A stretch of DNA of 64,000 bases from positions 124,001 to 188,000 of the forward strand of contig OZ004582.1 of the NCBI GenBank assembly GCA_963924555.1, given 5' to 3'. The position numbers were made by a program, and so were the translations under genes. Below the pieces are notes generated by a model, which had not been told where the DNA came from, searched no databases, and saw only the letters and a program-made list of their open reading frames with translations. Positions within the stretch are counted from its first letter, which is position 1. Each line of letters starts with the position of its first letter. The stretch comes from Crambe crambe. Its lineage: Eukaryota; Porifera; Demospongiae; Poecilosclerida; Crambeidae. This document shows, in pieces, positions 43,703-55,745 of this stretch.

Positions 43703-43848
43703 CAGCTTGGGTTGCTACAGTAGTCTAGCTCGTCTGTTATGTCTCGGTTGTTCACGTCAAATAGTCTAAGCATGGAGAGTCGCCGAGTATTTGAAACTAG
43801 CTAGCTAGCTATAGCGCTAGGTTGTCAAGGTTATTGCCATGTTCTAAA

Positions 43849-43987
43849 TTAGTTAGACACCTCGACCAACGGGATCTACCGTCTGTATCCTCAGGCCCCT
43901 AGTAGCGCCCTCGCTACGCGACGCTACAGCCCAGGGCCTTCGGGTTTATACAGACGGTAGATCCCTCGGTCTCGTTGTCTAACTATT
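43849..43987. mobile_element. 139-bp palindromic MITE
   Basis: TAGTTAGACA ... GGGATCTACCGTCTGTAT at the left pairs with ATACAGACGGTAGATCCC ... TGTCTAACTA at the right, arms of about 38 bp. The loop is GC-rich. Nothing else is supported in 43712-44276 apart from a GCTA run (43797-43812). Confidence 0.75.
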
Positions 43988-44276
43988 ATTTGGATAGTTT
44001 GTAGCTCCTTTGAAGGAAGCGTTCTATCTTTTATCACCAGTTTTAGATGCCAGGACTAAGCCTTTCCTAAGTACCACTACTGTACCCATTTTTAAACTTC
44101 TCATTTAAGATTATGTTTATGCATGAATAAGGCATTTTCTGGATGATTTTATTTGATCAAAAGACCCAAAAAATGATTAAATTTTCATATCTAAAGTATC
44201 AACTCATGTAGATTCTTATCAAGTGGTGAACCCATAATAGGGACTGACTCAATACCCACACCTACCCTACAATTAG

Positions 44277-44650
44277 AAACAAAGATGATCGAACAGAAGA
44301 GGATGCTATGCAGCATTGGCTGGACAGAACAACTCTAAATTGGATATTACAACGGAGGTGTGAGTAAAGACTGTAACTACCAAGTTTCATAACCTAGGAG
44401 AAAACAGAAAATTTGTTTGCACGTGTCCACCATTAGCTAGCTCTGTTTCACACTAATTGAACTCATTTGCATCCAACTCCAGATTACCTTGATTGTCCTC
44501 TCCTCCAAATATCATGTCCATGATTTCTTCTGAGTGGTTACAAGTGCATCACAGGCTGCTCCACCAGACGCTGCAGGAAACAGACCCAGTGTGGCGAAGA
44601 GTGCCAGTGCCAGATGACAACACCCAGCAAGAGGCTAGTGAACCCTTACA
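44277..44650 (+). pseudogene. Two exon-like pieces, second with a Cys-rich motif
   Basis: An exon-like frame (44277 to about 44357) is acidic (DDRTEEDAMQHWLDRTT). After an acceptor (CAACTCCAG), 44483-44646 encodes GYKCITGCSTRRCRKQTQC then EECQC. It ends before GTAAGC and has one in-frame TGA near 44520. The C-x3-GC-x3-RC...C...C-x-C pattern resembles Cys-rich tails of transposon proteins in cnidarians and sponges. The phases of the two pieces do not join cleanly. Probably decayed. Confidence 0.35.
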
Positions 44651-44659
44651 ATGGTAAGC

Positions 44660-46258
44660 TTTACTTCCCACCCATGATTAACTAGTGGTTGTTGGCTAAA
44701 TGGCCAGCCATCTTAGGCATCATACAGTGAAGGTCAGCACACTAGCTTCTAACCTATATAGTTTGGTTGACTGTTGCCATGAGGGTGCAACATTCTTGAG
44801 GCTAGTTGTAGATAGTTCTAGAAGCCCCTCAGGTCCGGTAATCAATTGATAACTGACCAGTGTTTTGAGACCACGACAACCATGTGGATAGTAAACTTTC
44901 CTCTCTAGAAGGCTACATTTTCTATGCCAGTATACTTGGTTTGAAATGTGAATAAACGAGTCTTAATCTGGGAACAGGCAAACTGACACATAGTTCAGAG
45001 AAGGGAGGGGGCTTGGCCACTTTAGTGGACTGAATGGCGAATAAAAACCAACTTTACTCTCTGGGGTTAATGTTATCTTAGACTAACACCTGGCTCAGGT
45101 AAAAGTCTAATTATCTTAGAAAGCAATGTGGGTATATAGCCAATAGCATATCACTCCCCAAAGGGTGTTCAATGCCACTCTGATGGGGTCCATTGTATTT
45201 GAATAGCCACGTGAATATCGAAATCCCATTCAAGCACTTTTTGAATTTTAATACACCTCGTGGGTGAAGTAGTTTGGTAATTATGGGTGTGATTATTGAA
45301 ATTCAGGATGAGATTGTTAAACTTGAGCTCTACATCCAGCATGGATCCCAACAAGTTCTTACCATATCTGTGTTGTTGGCTAATCACAGAAATCGTCCTG
45401 GCAGTGAATGTCAGCACACTAGGACCTCAACAGCTAGTCAACAGGTGGTTGACTGTTCCCATGAGGTCAACATAATGTTGATGCTGTTGATAAGACAGTG
45501 CTTTGACTAGAAGCCACAGGGTTGGTATGGAAATATGACTGATATCACTTTAGTGGCAAATGAAAACCACCTCTATGGCACTTTACTCTGTGGGGTTAAT
45601 GCTTAGAACAACACCTGGCTGTACCGTGGCATGCAGTGCCTAGCCCTAGCCCTGATTCTGATTCGTAATCCTCTTACTGTAGATTTCAGGATGGTTGTCC
45701 ATAAGGAATGAGAAATAGGTAGTGGCTTAGAAACTTGATCCTTTCATGTCCTATACAATCCATGCAGTTGTGTAAACCATAGGACAAAATGTATCCACCT
45801 ATTCCCCAAACTTTCCTGACAACCAACCTGCAATGGACAGTAGATGCAATATGGGTAGCCAATAGCATATCATCTGGGCCCATTGTATTTTAATAGCCAC
45901 ATGAATATCAAAATCCTTTAATGTGGCTAATAATTCTTTGATCGTGCTTTACATTTGGACCACCGACTTGCAGACGAGAGGTGACCTGTGGTAACCACTA
46001 TCCGGCCTTTCTGCAGAGCATAAAATCAGTGAAATAACGTGGCCTGAACCCATGTCACCCATTAATAATTATTGACCAGCATGGATGGAATATTGGTGAC
46101 ACGATGGACGAGTTCAGGCCATGTTATTTTGATAAAGTTCTTGCCTATATCTGATATTGTCACATATTGGTGGTGGTAAATATTAATTATTGCTGCTTTT
46201 CTTTAAAAAGCAATTTATGCTATGATAACTAGGGCAATGTACATTTGAGCCACAGAAG
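44660..46258. repeat. Diverged segmental repeats (block A)
   Basis: The phrases TTGTTGGCTAATCACAGAAA, GACTGTTCCCATGAGGTCAA and GATAAGACAGTGCTTTGACT recur. So do TGATGGGGYCCATTGTATTT and GGGTGTGATTATTGAAAT. Partial copies begin near 44700, 45130 and 45840, and the set is repeated at 47580-48560. A CCCTAG tract lies at 45641. No gene supported. Confidence 0.65.
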
Positions 46259-46263
46259 ATTTA

Positions 46264-46427
46264 CAGCAGATGCAGTAATCTTGCAACAGGAAATCCAAAA
46301 CTGCAAAACTAAAATTTACATAGCCTCCTTTCAAGTAGCCCAACTCCAAAGTCATTTGAAAGGAGGCTATGTAAATTTTGGTTTTGCTGTTCTGGATTTC
46401 ATGTTGCAAGATCACTGCAATCTGCTG
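46264..46427. mobile_element. Foldback MITE with TA flanks (copy 1)
   Basis: CAGCAGAT ... TAATCTTGCAACAGGAAATC ... TTTACATAGCCTCCTTTCAA folds with its right half. TA lies on both sides (46262-46263 and 46428-46429). Same family as 58441-58589. TA duplication suggests a Tc1/mariner-type mobiliser. Confidence 0.8.
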
Positions 46428-46697
46428 TAAATGTGAATGTAAGTGGCAGGCAGCTGCATACATAGAAAAACTGTAGTACTTGTAATTAACTATTAAGCCT
46501 TGAGCCTGCTGCCCAAAAGGCTGTAGATGATTTATGCTTTGCTGTTGAGTTATGTAAGCGGCAGGCAGCTGTATGCAAATACTTACCACAAAGCACTTGG
46601 ATATGTCTAGTGCCTACAGCAGGTTGCTTCAAATCGTGCTAGGTATGTCAAAGCATAAGAGAATAATGCTAGCATAATAGGCATCTTCAGCCAGCAA

Positions 46698-46763
46698 GGT
46701 CACATGGACCAATCAGATTTGTGCTGACATCATTGCCTGCAAATCTGATTGGTCCATGTGACC
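46698..46763. repeat. Perfect 24-bp palindrome arms containing CCAAT
   Basis: GGTCACATGGACCAATCAGA... at 46698-46721 is repeated exactly in reverse complement at 46740-46763, with an 18-bp loop. Flanking GCCAGC/GGTGGC extend it imperfectly. Possibly a very small MITE. Confidence 0.75.
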
Positions 46764-46779
46764 TCGGTGGCTAGTATAG

Positions 46780-47579
46780 TGTCGAGCACTGTATGTCTAT
46801 GCTCTTACATTATGGCCTGACCTTTGACCTGACCTTTGTTGGATCAATCACTGCTCTCCTTTACCAGCACCCAGCTCCCTACCTCAACCATGTCTCCTTC
46901 AGGGAACCCATAGTTGGGAAGATTGCAAGATGATTGTAAGTCTTGAGGATTACTACTCTGTTCCTGAATAGATGTTTAATAGATGCAGGTTTTTACTGTA
47001 TCAATTTGTGCTTTACATAATGGAATGCCGAGTTGTGTGTTCCAGGACCTTGTAGACTAGTGGCACAGGTGGGGGACCACATACAGTATTTCACAATATA
47101 TAGCAGCCTATCCTACCTTTAATTTTGGCTGCAACCTTAATTAGTGCTGTCCAGTGGTACGAGTGGTCTCACGGGATTCTGTACTACCGTGCCTGCTTAG
47201 CTGTGCCAAGTATATAGGAATGGGTCAAGGTTAGAATCTTAAATCAGTCAAATCGCAGATTAATACTTTAGAGAAATGAGTGAATTACTGTGACAGTAAT
47301 CTCTTCTTTGGTTTTGAATCTCGTTTCTGCTAAATTGGCAGTGACAGCATTGGCAGACGCGTCTGCATCTGGAAATACTTTGCTTAAAAAACGGAGAGTT
47401 CTAACGCAGGTCTGAAATGAGGCAAAGAAATGGGTTCTCGGTCACTTAAACAATACAAATTTGTTGCTATAGTCAGCCATGGACAAGTAAGGCTAACCGA
47501 CAAACTTGGTGGGGACTGGATATCTAGAGACCAATGCTGTCACTGCCTTTATTACTGTCACCTTCTAAAGTATAGGCCC
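46780..47579. other. Unassigned stretch
   Basis: No supported gene. GACCTTTGACCTGACCTTTG near 46815 resembles the inner Merlin end but is short. Confidence 0.4.
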
Positions 47580-48560
47580 ACACTTGATTTCCTATGTTGT
47601 TGGCTAATCACAGAAATGGCAGAGTGAAGGTCAGCAGCAACAGCTCGTCAACAGGTGGCTGACTGTTCCCTTGAGGTCAACCCGCACTCAAGATAGTGTT
47701 GATGAACTGTATGCTGTTGATAAGACAGTGCTTTGACTAGAAGCCGCAATCAAGTGATAACTAAATCATGTGGATAGTAAACTAATGGTACTTTACTCTC
47801 TTTTAATGCCTGGAGTTAATGTTATCCGAAACAGGCTTAGACTAACACCTGGCTGTACTGTGGCACGTATATTCTCGTCACTATAGGCATATCACCTGAC
47901 TCACACAGAGGGGATCCCTAAGGAAACCAAAGAGCTCGAGGTCAAAGGTTTAGTCAGGTATCCTCAGAAAGGTGTAGATGCAATATGGGTAGCCAATAGC
48001 ACGTCATCTCCCAAGAGAGGTGCAATACCACTCTGATGGGGCCCATTGTATTTGAATAGCCACATGAATATCGAAATCCTATAAATTGGCCTTTTTCACT
48101 GGAATAATTCTTTGATGTGAATTTTAATACTCCTGGGAAAGTAGTTTGGTAATAATTATGGGTGTGATTATTGAAATTAGGTATGATGGCAATCGTATGT
48201 CTCCACGAGATTGCAAAGTCGGTTGTCTGTGTAAACTTGAGGCTGTTCCTGAATAGATGCAAGTTTTATTGTGCTTTACATTTGGACGACTGACTTGCAG
48301 ACGAGACGTGACCTGTGGTAACCACTATCTCACCTTTCTGCAGAGCATATCAGAAACTTGTATTAGTGTGTGGAATGCCAAATTGTGTGTTCCGGCACAG
48401 GTGGGGCATCGTTATAATTACGAGCCAGAGCCAAATCAAAAAATAATGAACCCATCCGTCATGTCGCCCATTATAATTATGGGCTTGAGCCTAGGTAACC
48501 TGCAGGTGGAGCAAACCCACCAGCATGGATCCCAAGCCAAAATCTGAATCTATATTAATA
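47580..48560. repeat. Diverged segmental repeats (block B)
   Basis: A second occurrence of the phrases described for 44660-46258, in the same order and with more indels. It includes a second GCAGACGAGACGTGACCTGTGG copy (compare 45972). Confidence 0.65.
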
Positions 48561-48584
48561 TGTAATTATCACGTAAATTTGTTC

Positions 48585-49250
48585 GTGTCGAGGATGTGCA
48601 CATCGGTAGGGACTACTCCTTGTAGCGATGTAGGATTCATGTCGATTCTGTGACTGTCGGCAGAGAACAAATGCAGTCCATGCAGCGATGTAGGGTTTGT
48701 GACAGTTACAGAGTACAAATGCAGTACGTGGGGAGCAAGCTACCCTACCTTTACATTACGTGTGCAAGTGACGGGGGATCAGCCGATGCCTAATTGGCAA
48801 GGAGTCGGGTTTGCTCTCTCCGCTAAAGTTATCGCTGATGATGCCAGTCGCGATACGAGGTACGTTACTTGCAGCACGCTAATTGCCAATTAATTTGCGT
48901 TTCTTTTTTTACCCAACAGAGAATAGGTGGAGAATAGACCAGCTGAGGGCATCTAGTAATTACCCCTCGTCGTCATCTCCCTCTCCAAATCTGGTGAGAC
49001 CCTACGAGTATTATAGATGTTACTTTTGCAACTGCATCGAATCTGTCTTGCTATATTCTTAGTTTTACTCTATATGTAGCTGTGTGTGTGGGCTGTCACG
49101 TATATTTTATTAAAAGTCTCTGTTACGTGAAGCATGCTATGGAGGTAATGTTTGCCTACACCACTGCCCCATGTACACCCATCGCCCCATGTAAAACAAT
49201 CCTCTATATTGGATAATTTCTATATTATGCCGTACATGTGTATGTTAAAG
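48585..49250. repeat. GCAGCGATGTAGG segment, copy 1
   Basis: GCAGCGATGTAGGGTTTGTG, GGTTTGCTCTCTCCGCTAAA, GATACGAGGTACGTTACTTG and GTGGGCTGTCACGTATATTT occur in order and again at 51000-51800. Short TTTACCCAACAG / GAATAGGTGGAGAATAGACC pieces look like a splice acceptor plus exon, but the frame is short. Confidence 0.65.
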
Positions 49251-49259
49251 TTAGTAGAA

Positions 49260-50115
49260 ACGGCAACCGAGCCCCACGAAGATGGAAGCGCCAAGAGATT
49301 ATCCTCGAGTCGAGAGTGAAACTTTCATTCGGGGCCTCCTAGGAAGATGGAAGCGCCTGGAGAGCAGCTAGAGTGGAGAAAACATCCCAACTGTATGTTT
49401 CCATAGCTGGTGTTTACCTTGTACCAAATGGCAGTCTAAATGGTATTTCCGTGGCTGGTGATGTTTCCTTTTGGCTGTGCGATGTAATTTTGAGTGGTCC
49501 GGTGTGAAATTTTTTTTGGATGGACATGCCCACTTTACCCACTTTTATGAGGAGTTTGATAAGCTATGCTAGTGTGAATTTTGCAAAAATGGCTATGACT
49601 ACCGTCTGTGAGATTTCGATGAAAAGTAAGCAGGCGTGCTTGGGTCGTAGTGTTAGCTAGATTGTTAAATGGCCATTTATTAATATCAGTCTAAATATGC
49701 CACATAGCTTATGTTTCCGTCCAACTGTAGGTACATTGGCTATTGCCAGTTTGTTAATTGTTGTAGATTTTTATAGCCTTTTTGTCGAATGGCAGTGCAC
49801 ATGGGTACTAAATAGCCGTAGCTGTTGTGTTTCCGTAGCCATTCCAACTGTAGGTACAGTGATATTTCCAGTCCAACCATTGCAAAAACCACCTTATAAT
49901 TTCTTCTTTTTCTTTTTCTTTTTTTCCATTTCTGATAGTCCAACCTACACTGGCTATAGCCAGTTTGCAGTTTGTTAAAGTTGTGCAGAAGGTGGACACG
50001 AGATTGGAAATGGAACTTTGTAGTCACACGCTTCAGTAGATGATGATAGCAAACACTATAGCTACATCTGTCTACATGGCTTGACCACACACTTTAGTAG
50101 ATGACGACAGCAAAT
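49260..50115. repeat. GCTATAGC keyword region, second copy
   Basis: Shares AAGATGGAAGCGCCTGG, GCCATTCCAACTGTAGG and CAAAAACCACCTTATAAT with 21226-22840. It contains a CTTTTTC pyrimidine tract (49900-49928). 50116-50940 has no supported gene. Confidence 0.6.
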
Positions 50116-50989
50116 TAAACTCTTTTGATACGTAATCGGCAAGGCCAATTAGGCATCAGCAGCAGTGCATATTGTACTTTGGTCTTCTGCATTGGCTGAT
50201 CCTTCGGTCTCTGACTGCCAGTCTTCTCTCGGTTACCGGCTATGCTATGATTCTAGTGAGTAGTTTGTAGAACAATTGTCTTGCATCAGGCAGGGATAGG
50301 TGGTGGCCTCAAAGTAATGAAATGTTTTCAAAGCCTTATTGTTCTTAGCCACTAGCTACTGTATAGTGCTACTACTTTATGCAACAGTACAGAAGGTGGT
50401 ACTAATGACGAGACTAAGGTTGGACCATTAGAAATGGAAATACCAGCTATGACTATAGCAATCTTACCCATGTAGCTGGTTCAAGCTAATCACATATCGA
50501 ACCCATTGACTGATCCTTCAGCTTCGTGTCCGATGCCTGACTTAATGCCTAGATTCACTTTCGAAATCAGTCAATTTTTTTTCTTCCATTTTTTCGGAAT
50601 TTACCAAATGTATCTATAGTAGCATGGTAATAACCCCTTAATGACGAAAATCTCGTAGGGATGTACTAGTATATTGAAATCCCCCTGATGGTTTTCGAGA
50701 TATGGTGACTTGACGAGTATTTAGCATGTGTTGTGGGGATATACTAGTTCAGCGAGTGAGCTGACTCTCAGGTTGGCAGGTATGTGGTATAAACTGCTGA
50801 ATTAGAGTAGCCACCCATGTAATTGGTGGTGGTAATAAAATATTATATGCTTTTCTTTACTAAATGTTCCAGCAAACTAAGGATTGAGACCCGAGAGGGA
50901 TACCACCCAGCCACATCATGTCCTAATTATTACGCCCATGCAAATACAATAAGACTTTGATCTGTAAAGTTATACATATCACTGCCGCC

Positions 50990-51800
50990 CTTTTGGCTAC
51001 TCCTTGTAGCGATGTAGGATTTATGTCGATTCTCATGCAGCGATGTAGGGTTTGTGTCGATACTATGACAGTTACAGAGTACAAATGCAGTACCCTACCT
51101 TGTTTCTGTACTTTTATTGTTTTCTATGTACGTTATGTATCCAAGGAATAATAGAAAAGAATAATTGATATTTTATGCCAGTTTCGTGTATTACAACAGA
51201 CTTGCAAACTGGAGATCAGCCAATGCACCCGATTGCTACCGATGCCTAATTGGCCTTGCCAATTAGGTACCGGAAGAGTCAGGTTTGCTCTGTCCGCTAA
51301 AGTTATCACTGATGATGCCAGTCGTGATACGAGGTACGTTACTTGCAGCACGCTAATTGCCAATTAATTTGCGTTTCTTTATTTACCCAACAGTTGAAGA
51401 CACAGAATAGGTGGAGAATAGACCGGCTGACTTGCTCAAAGATTGATATTTTTTTTGGCTGAGGGCATCTAGAGATTACCCTTCGTCGTTATCTCCCTCT
51501 CCACATCTGGTGAGACCCTACGAGTTATTATAGATGTTACTTTTGCAACTGCATCACACCTGTCTTGCTATATTCTTTCTATATGTAGCAACCTAGCCAG
51601 TTTGTTAACGGTCGTAGCCGATTGAGCCACCTGTGTGTGTGTGGGCTGTCACGTATATTTTATTCTGGTCACTGCCCCAGTTGTGATATTAAGAGTCTCT
51701 GTTATGTGAAGCATGCTATGGAGGTAATGTTAGCCTACACCACTGCCCCATGTACACCCCCACAGATGCCATCGCCCCAATACTCCATATTGGATAATTT
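50990..51800. repeat. GCAGCGATGTAGG segment, copy 2
   Basis: Diverged copy of 48585-49250 with the same order of landmarks, ending just upstream of the tnp2-type pseudogene. Confidence 0.65.
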
Positions 51801-52021
51801 CTATATTATGCAGGTACAATCTTCGTTATCCCTTTACTGTATGAAATGCTTGATTCGAGTGCTCACTGACATAGATGAAAGTGAAAAAAAAATTGCATGA
51901 TATGCTTTTTGGTGTGTCACTCTTCTTAACTTTTTCCAATTGTTCTATCATTTATCTGAGAGAGCTATGGAGATTTATGACAGTATTTAGCTATAATATG
52001 CAATGACACTCTTTTGTCTAG

Positions 52022-53669
52022 ATTTTCACTTGCCATTCCAAAATTGTTACACAGTATTCGAAAATATTTGAAAGCTAATGATCAATGTAATGAATACGTT
52101 GTATGTCCCAAATGTTCGACTCTTTATACACTTAAAGATTGTATTATAAACCAAAATGGAAGAGAAGTACCTAAATTATGTGATTATATCGAGTTTCCGA
52201 ACCATCCTCACCATACTCGAAGAACCAAATGCAATGCTAATCTATTGAAGAGTGTGCGTGTAGGTAAATAATCGAAGCTTGTACCCAGAAAGGTGTTTGC
52301 ATTTCATAGTATAATACAATCATTGAAAGCAATGGCAAGGAGACCTGGATTTTTTGAAATATGTGAGCATTGGAGAGATAGGGAAGCAATGGGAGCTGGG
52401 GTCCTTGGTGATATTTATGTGGACAGATCTGGGATGATTTTAAATGTTTTGATGGAAGACCATTTCTTACTGTGCCACATAATCTATGCCTTGGATTTAA
52501 TATAGACTGGTTTAATCCATTTTCTAAAACACAGTATTCAGTGGGAGCCATTTATCTATCGATCTTTAATCTCCCACGGTCAAGGCGGTACAAATTGGAT
52601 AATGTGATACTTGTTGGGATGATACCTGGTCCTCATGAACCAAAAGATGTAAACCCATTCTTAGAGCCATTAGTTAAGGAATTAAAAACACTGTATGCTG
52701 GTGTAATGATTCAAAATTCATCCTCATTCTTTTCTGTGTGTACATTAAGGGCCATGTTATGTTGTATTATGTGTGATCTACCAGCCTGTAGAAAAGTATG
52801 TGGATTTTCTAATTATAATTCTGTCAAAGGTTGTTCTAAGTGTCTAAAAGAGTTTCCAACAGCTGACTACAGAGGTTTCGATTGTGATAATTGGGTGAAG
52901 TGTGATATCTCTTCCCACCGTATTGCAGCAAATGACCATAAAAAAGCTACCACACTTGCTAGGAAAAAAGAACTACAGCGTGATCATGGTGTGAAGTATT
53001 CACAGCTTCTTGACTTATTTTACTTCGATATAGTGAGATGGCATGTCATTGATCCCATGCACAATAATTATATTCTTTGGAATTGCAAAGCATGCATTCA
53101 AAACATGGAAAGATCTAGGAATACTTACTACCAGTGATTATGAAATAATCCAATCCAAAGTTGATCTAATGAATCCACCACCAAAATTAGGACGTATTGT
53201 TAGAAAAATTAATTCAGGATTTGCATCTTTTACAGTTAACGAGTGGAAAAACTGGATTTTGATATACTCTTTACATGGTTTACATGGGATTTTATCAAGA
53301 GAACATTATCACTGTTGGTGTATTTTTGTTGAAGCTTGTCGCATAATTCTTCTACCTGTTGTAACTGACACTCAAGTAAAAAGAGCACATGACCTACTTA
53401 TCTTTTATTTCAATGAATTCTTGAGACTCTATGGCTCCAAGTATTGCAGTCCGAATATGCACATAGCATGCCATCTGAGAGAGTGTATGTTAGACTATGG
53501 TCCTCTATCTACTTTCTGGTGTTTTGCATTTGAGCACTATAATGGGACTCTAGAAGAAATCCAGACTTCATGGTATAGGCCCGAAAAACAAATGCTTATG
53601 AAGTTCCTTGATAAGCAGCATTTGAGTAATTTAGGTGCCTCTTTAGTTAACACCAGTGAAAGTTGTTAA
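52022..53669 (+). pseudogene. tnp2 (EnSpm/CACTA-type) transposase
   Basis: Starts after an acceptor (CTCTTTTGTCTAG). A zinc-binding pair CPKCSTLYTLKDC leads to IEFPNHPHHTRRTKC, the usual N-terminal signature of these proteins. An in-frame TAA lies at 52269-52271. PRKVFAFHSIIQSLKAM then GDIYVD follow. A frameshift near 52435 restores GFNIDWFNPFSKTQYSVGAI, then ILVGMIPGPHEPK, CDLPACRKVCGF, GCSKCLKEFP and WHVIDPMHN. A second frameshift near 53065 restores FFGIAKHAFKTWKDL, then NMHIACHLRECMLDYGP and STFWCFAFEHYNG. Coding order and spacing are complete for the catalytic part, so the copy is recently inactivated. Upstream exons are not identified. Confidence 0.85.
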
Positions 53670-54221
53670 CAGTGGAAAGAAGGTGAACAAGAGCACCACC
53701 ATCAAATAGAAAAATCTGGAGGATTGCCAGTCATTTTGGGCAACGAGTCAGATTTTTTTGAAGATCGTAATTTGCCATACTCAGATATATAAGGAGTCCA
53801 AGAAAAATCTGTAGCTCTTTTCAAATGAAAAGCTAAAATAATTGTGGCAAGAAATAGAGAATGTGATATGCCATCCTTCTTTATGCATGCCTTTCCAAAT
53901 TGCATCATGAATAGAAAAATGTAAGCACCAGCAGAATACAAGCTCACCTTTAACATCCTGAAATGTGTTCAAAGGTTTTATTTTTGCGTTTTTTTTAATT
54001 TCGCTCTATGTGGTGCGAAAATTTAAATTTTTGTGCTTATCGCATTTTAGTTTTTTTTAAATAGAAAGTCACAAAACGTGGATTTTGTGATTGGATCCTA
54101 TCAAAATTAAAGTTAAATGTATAAGGATTTCATAGGGGGAAAATGGCACTTTTGTCTGCTCTGTCCCCATTTCATAAAATTTTGTTGCTAAGCCACCTAT
54201 TTCCTCTGTTGTTCAAACAAA
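53670..54221. other. Unassigned AT-rich stretch
   Basis: No supported gene or repeat. Probably the 3' trailer of the preceding element. Confidence 0.4.
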
Positions 54222-54344
54222 ATGAGTGCATTGGAATTAGGCAAGCCATTGGTCGATGATCTACTCGAGTTGGAAGAGGGCATACCAATGTATGATGCAT
54301 CTGTAAGAGATACAGTCTTTGTAGTGGTCAAATTGAAGCTATGA
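54222..54344 (+). pseudogene. Small fragment of a second transposase of the tnp2/Plavaka kind
   Basis: A 40-codon ATG frame: MSALELGKPLVDDLLELEEG then IPMYDASVRDTVFVVVKL. The pattern LEEGI-x3-DA-x6-VFVV resembles a conserved segment of large transposases of this group (from memory). No continuation is found in 54345-54640. The fragment is too short for a firm call. Confidence 0.35.
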
Positions 54345-54645
54345 AGTGCAGGAAGGAAAGAAAATTTGCCTTTCTCTAAGAAATAATAATAATAATACAA
54401 TCCTGGAAAGGGTCATCAATATTAAAACCATACATCGGCTAACTGAAACTTGCAGATCACAAACAAATCACTGCAACTGTTTGCAGATCGCAAAATTTGA
54501 TATGCAAATTCTGTCGTATCACAACTGTGTACATGTCGATCGAAAAATGATTTTGACGCCTATGCCACTCCATATCGTAATGCTTACAGTCTCTAAAAGT
54601 AGCATTATATTATTATATTATATTATTTTTAACACATGTAATTAT

Positions 54646-55745
54646 AAATCATTCTTTTCAGCTAGAAATCGACATTGACATTTACTTCCTGTTGTGGGCG
54701 GGGCTTAACGATGACGCAGACGTAGGGATTCATTTGGCCATATGCTATAAATTATGGCAACAGATGGTAGTCTACTTTAGACTCAAGCTCTTCACTAGGA
54801 AGTAGTTCAGGTGACAGCTCTCTAGCACTTTCATATGCATCTTCTGAGTTTGAAGGTGCTGATGAGCCAGAAGGAGTGCATCCATTTCTCTATGAGCCTG
54901 TTACCAGTAGTGATGATGATGAAGGGAGTGATTCAAGTGATGGTGACTCACCTAGACAAACAACAGTTCAAGTGTATTGATTTTTTTTTTGTTTCTCAAT
55001 GTTGAAGGTGCACTTGATAATGCCTACAGCTATAGAATGTCTCTGCTATAGTGAAATTACAGAAATGATGAATAAAAGATAAGTAGGGTGTATTACTCTT
55101 CACCCGGGGTTTCAAAGTGTTTGCTTGAATACATGGGTTCTCCAAACCACATATTATAGCTATAGACAGCAGTATGGTGAAAATGCTATTGAAGGAGCTA
55201 TTCAAGCAAACACTTTGAAACCCCGGGTGAAGAGTAATACACCCTACTTCTTCTGTTGATCTTTTATTCATCATTTCTGTAATTTCACTACAGCAGAGAC
55301 ATTCTATAGCTGTAGGTATTATCATACAGTGACCACAAGTGCACCTTCAACATTGAGAAAAAAAATATCTAACTATTCAATACACTTGAACTGTTGTTTA
55401 CTTACCAATCTGTATGAGAAGTCTAGGTGAGTCACCATCACTTTAATCACTCCTATCACTACTGGTAACAGGCTCATAGAGAAATAGAGAAATGGATGCA
55501 CTCCTTCTGGCTCATCAGCACCTTCAAACTCAGAAGATGCATATGAAAGTGCTAGGGAGCTGTCACCTGAACTACTTCCTAGTGAAGAGCTTGAGTCTAA
55601 AGTGCTTTCTCCAGAACTATGGTCACCTAGACTACCATCTGTTGCCATAATTTATAGCATATGGCCAAATGAATCCCTACGTCTGCGTCATCGTTAAGCC
55701 CCGCCCACAACAGGAAGTAAATGTCAATTTCTAGCTGAAAAGAAT
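54646..55745. repeat. 1.1-kb inverted duplication
   Basis: The left arm (about 54646-55132) is the reverse complement of the right arm (about 55196-55745), with a ~60-bp centre near 55160. Matching landmarks are GTGGGCGGGGCTTAACGATG, GCACTTTCATATGCATCTTC and ACCCGGGGTTTCAAAGTG. Differences are mostly small indels. Each arm carries the first coding exon of the same gene. Confidence 0.9.
55373..55648 (-). pseudogene. Acidic Ser/Glu-rich N-terminal exon (right arm)
   Basis: ATG at 55648 begins MATDGSLGDHSSGESTLDSS, followed by a Ser/Asp/Glu-rich stretch and GADEPEGVHPFLY. A short duplication then shifts the frame into hydrophobic sequence. The left arm (plus strand, ATG near 54758) has a deletion giving an early stop, but keeps HPFLYEPVTSSDDDEGSDSS in frame. 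Each copy is thus broken at a different place. PYxYEP-type acidic starts are common in transposon proteins of sponges and cnidarians, including ones with a P2X7-like tail (memory). Downstream exons are missing. Confidence 0.45.
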
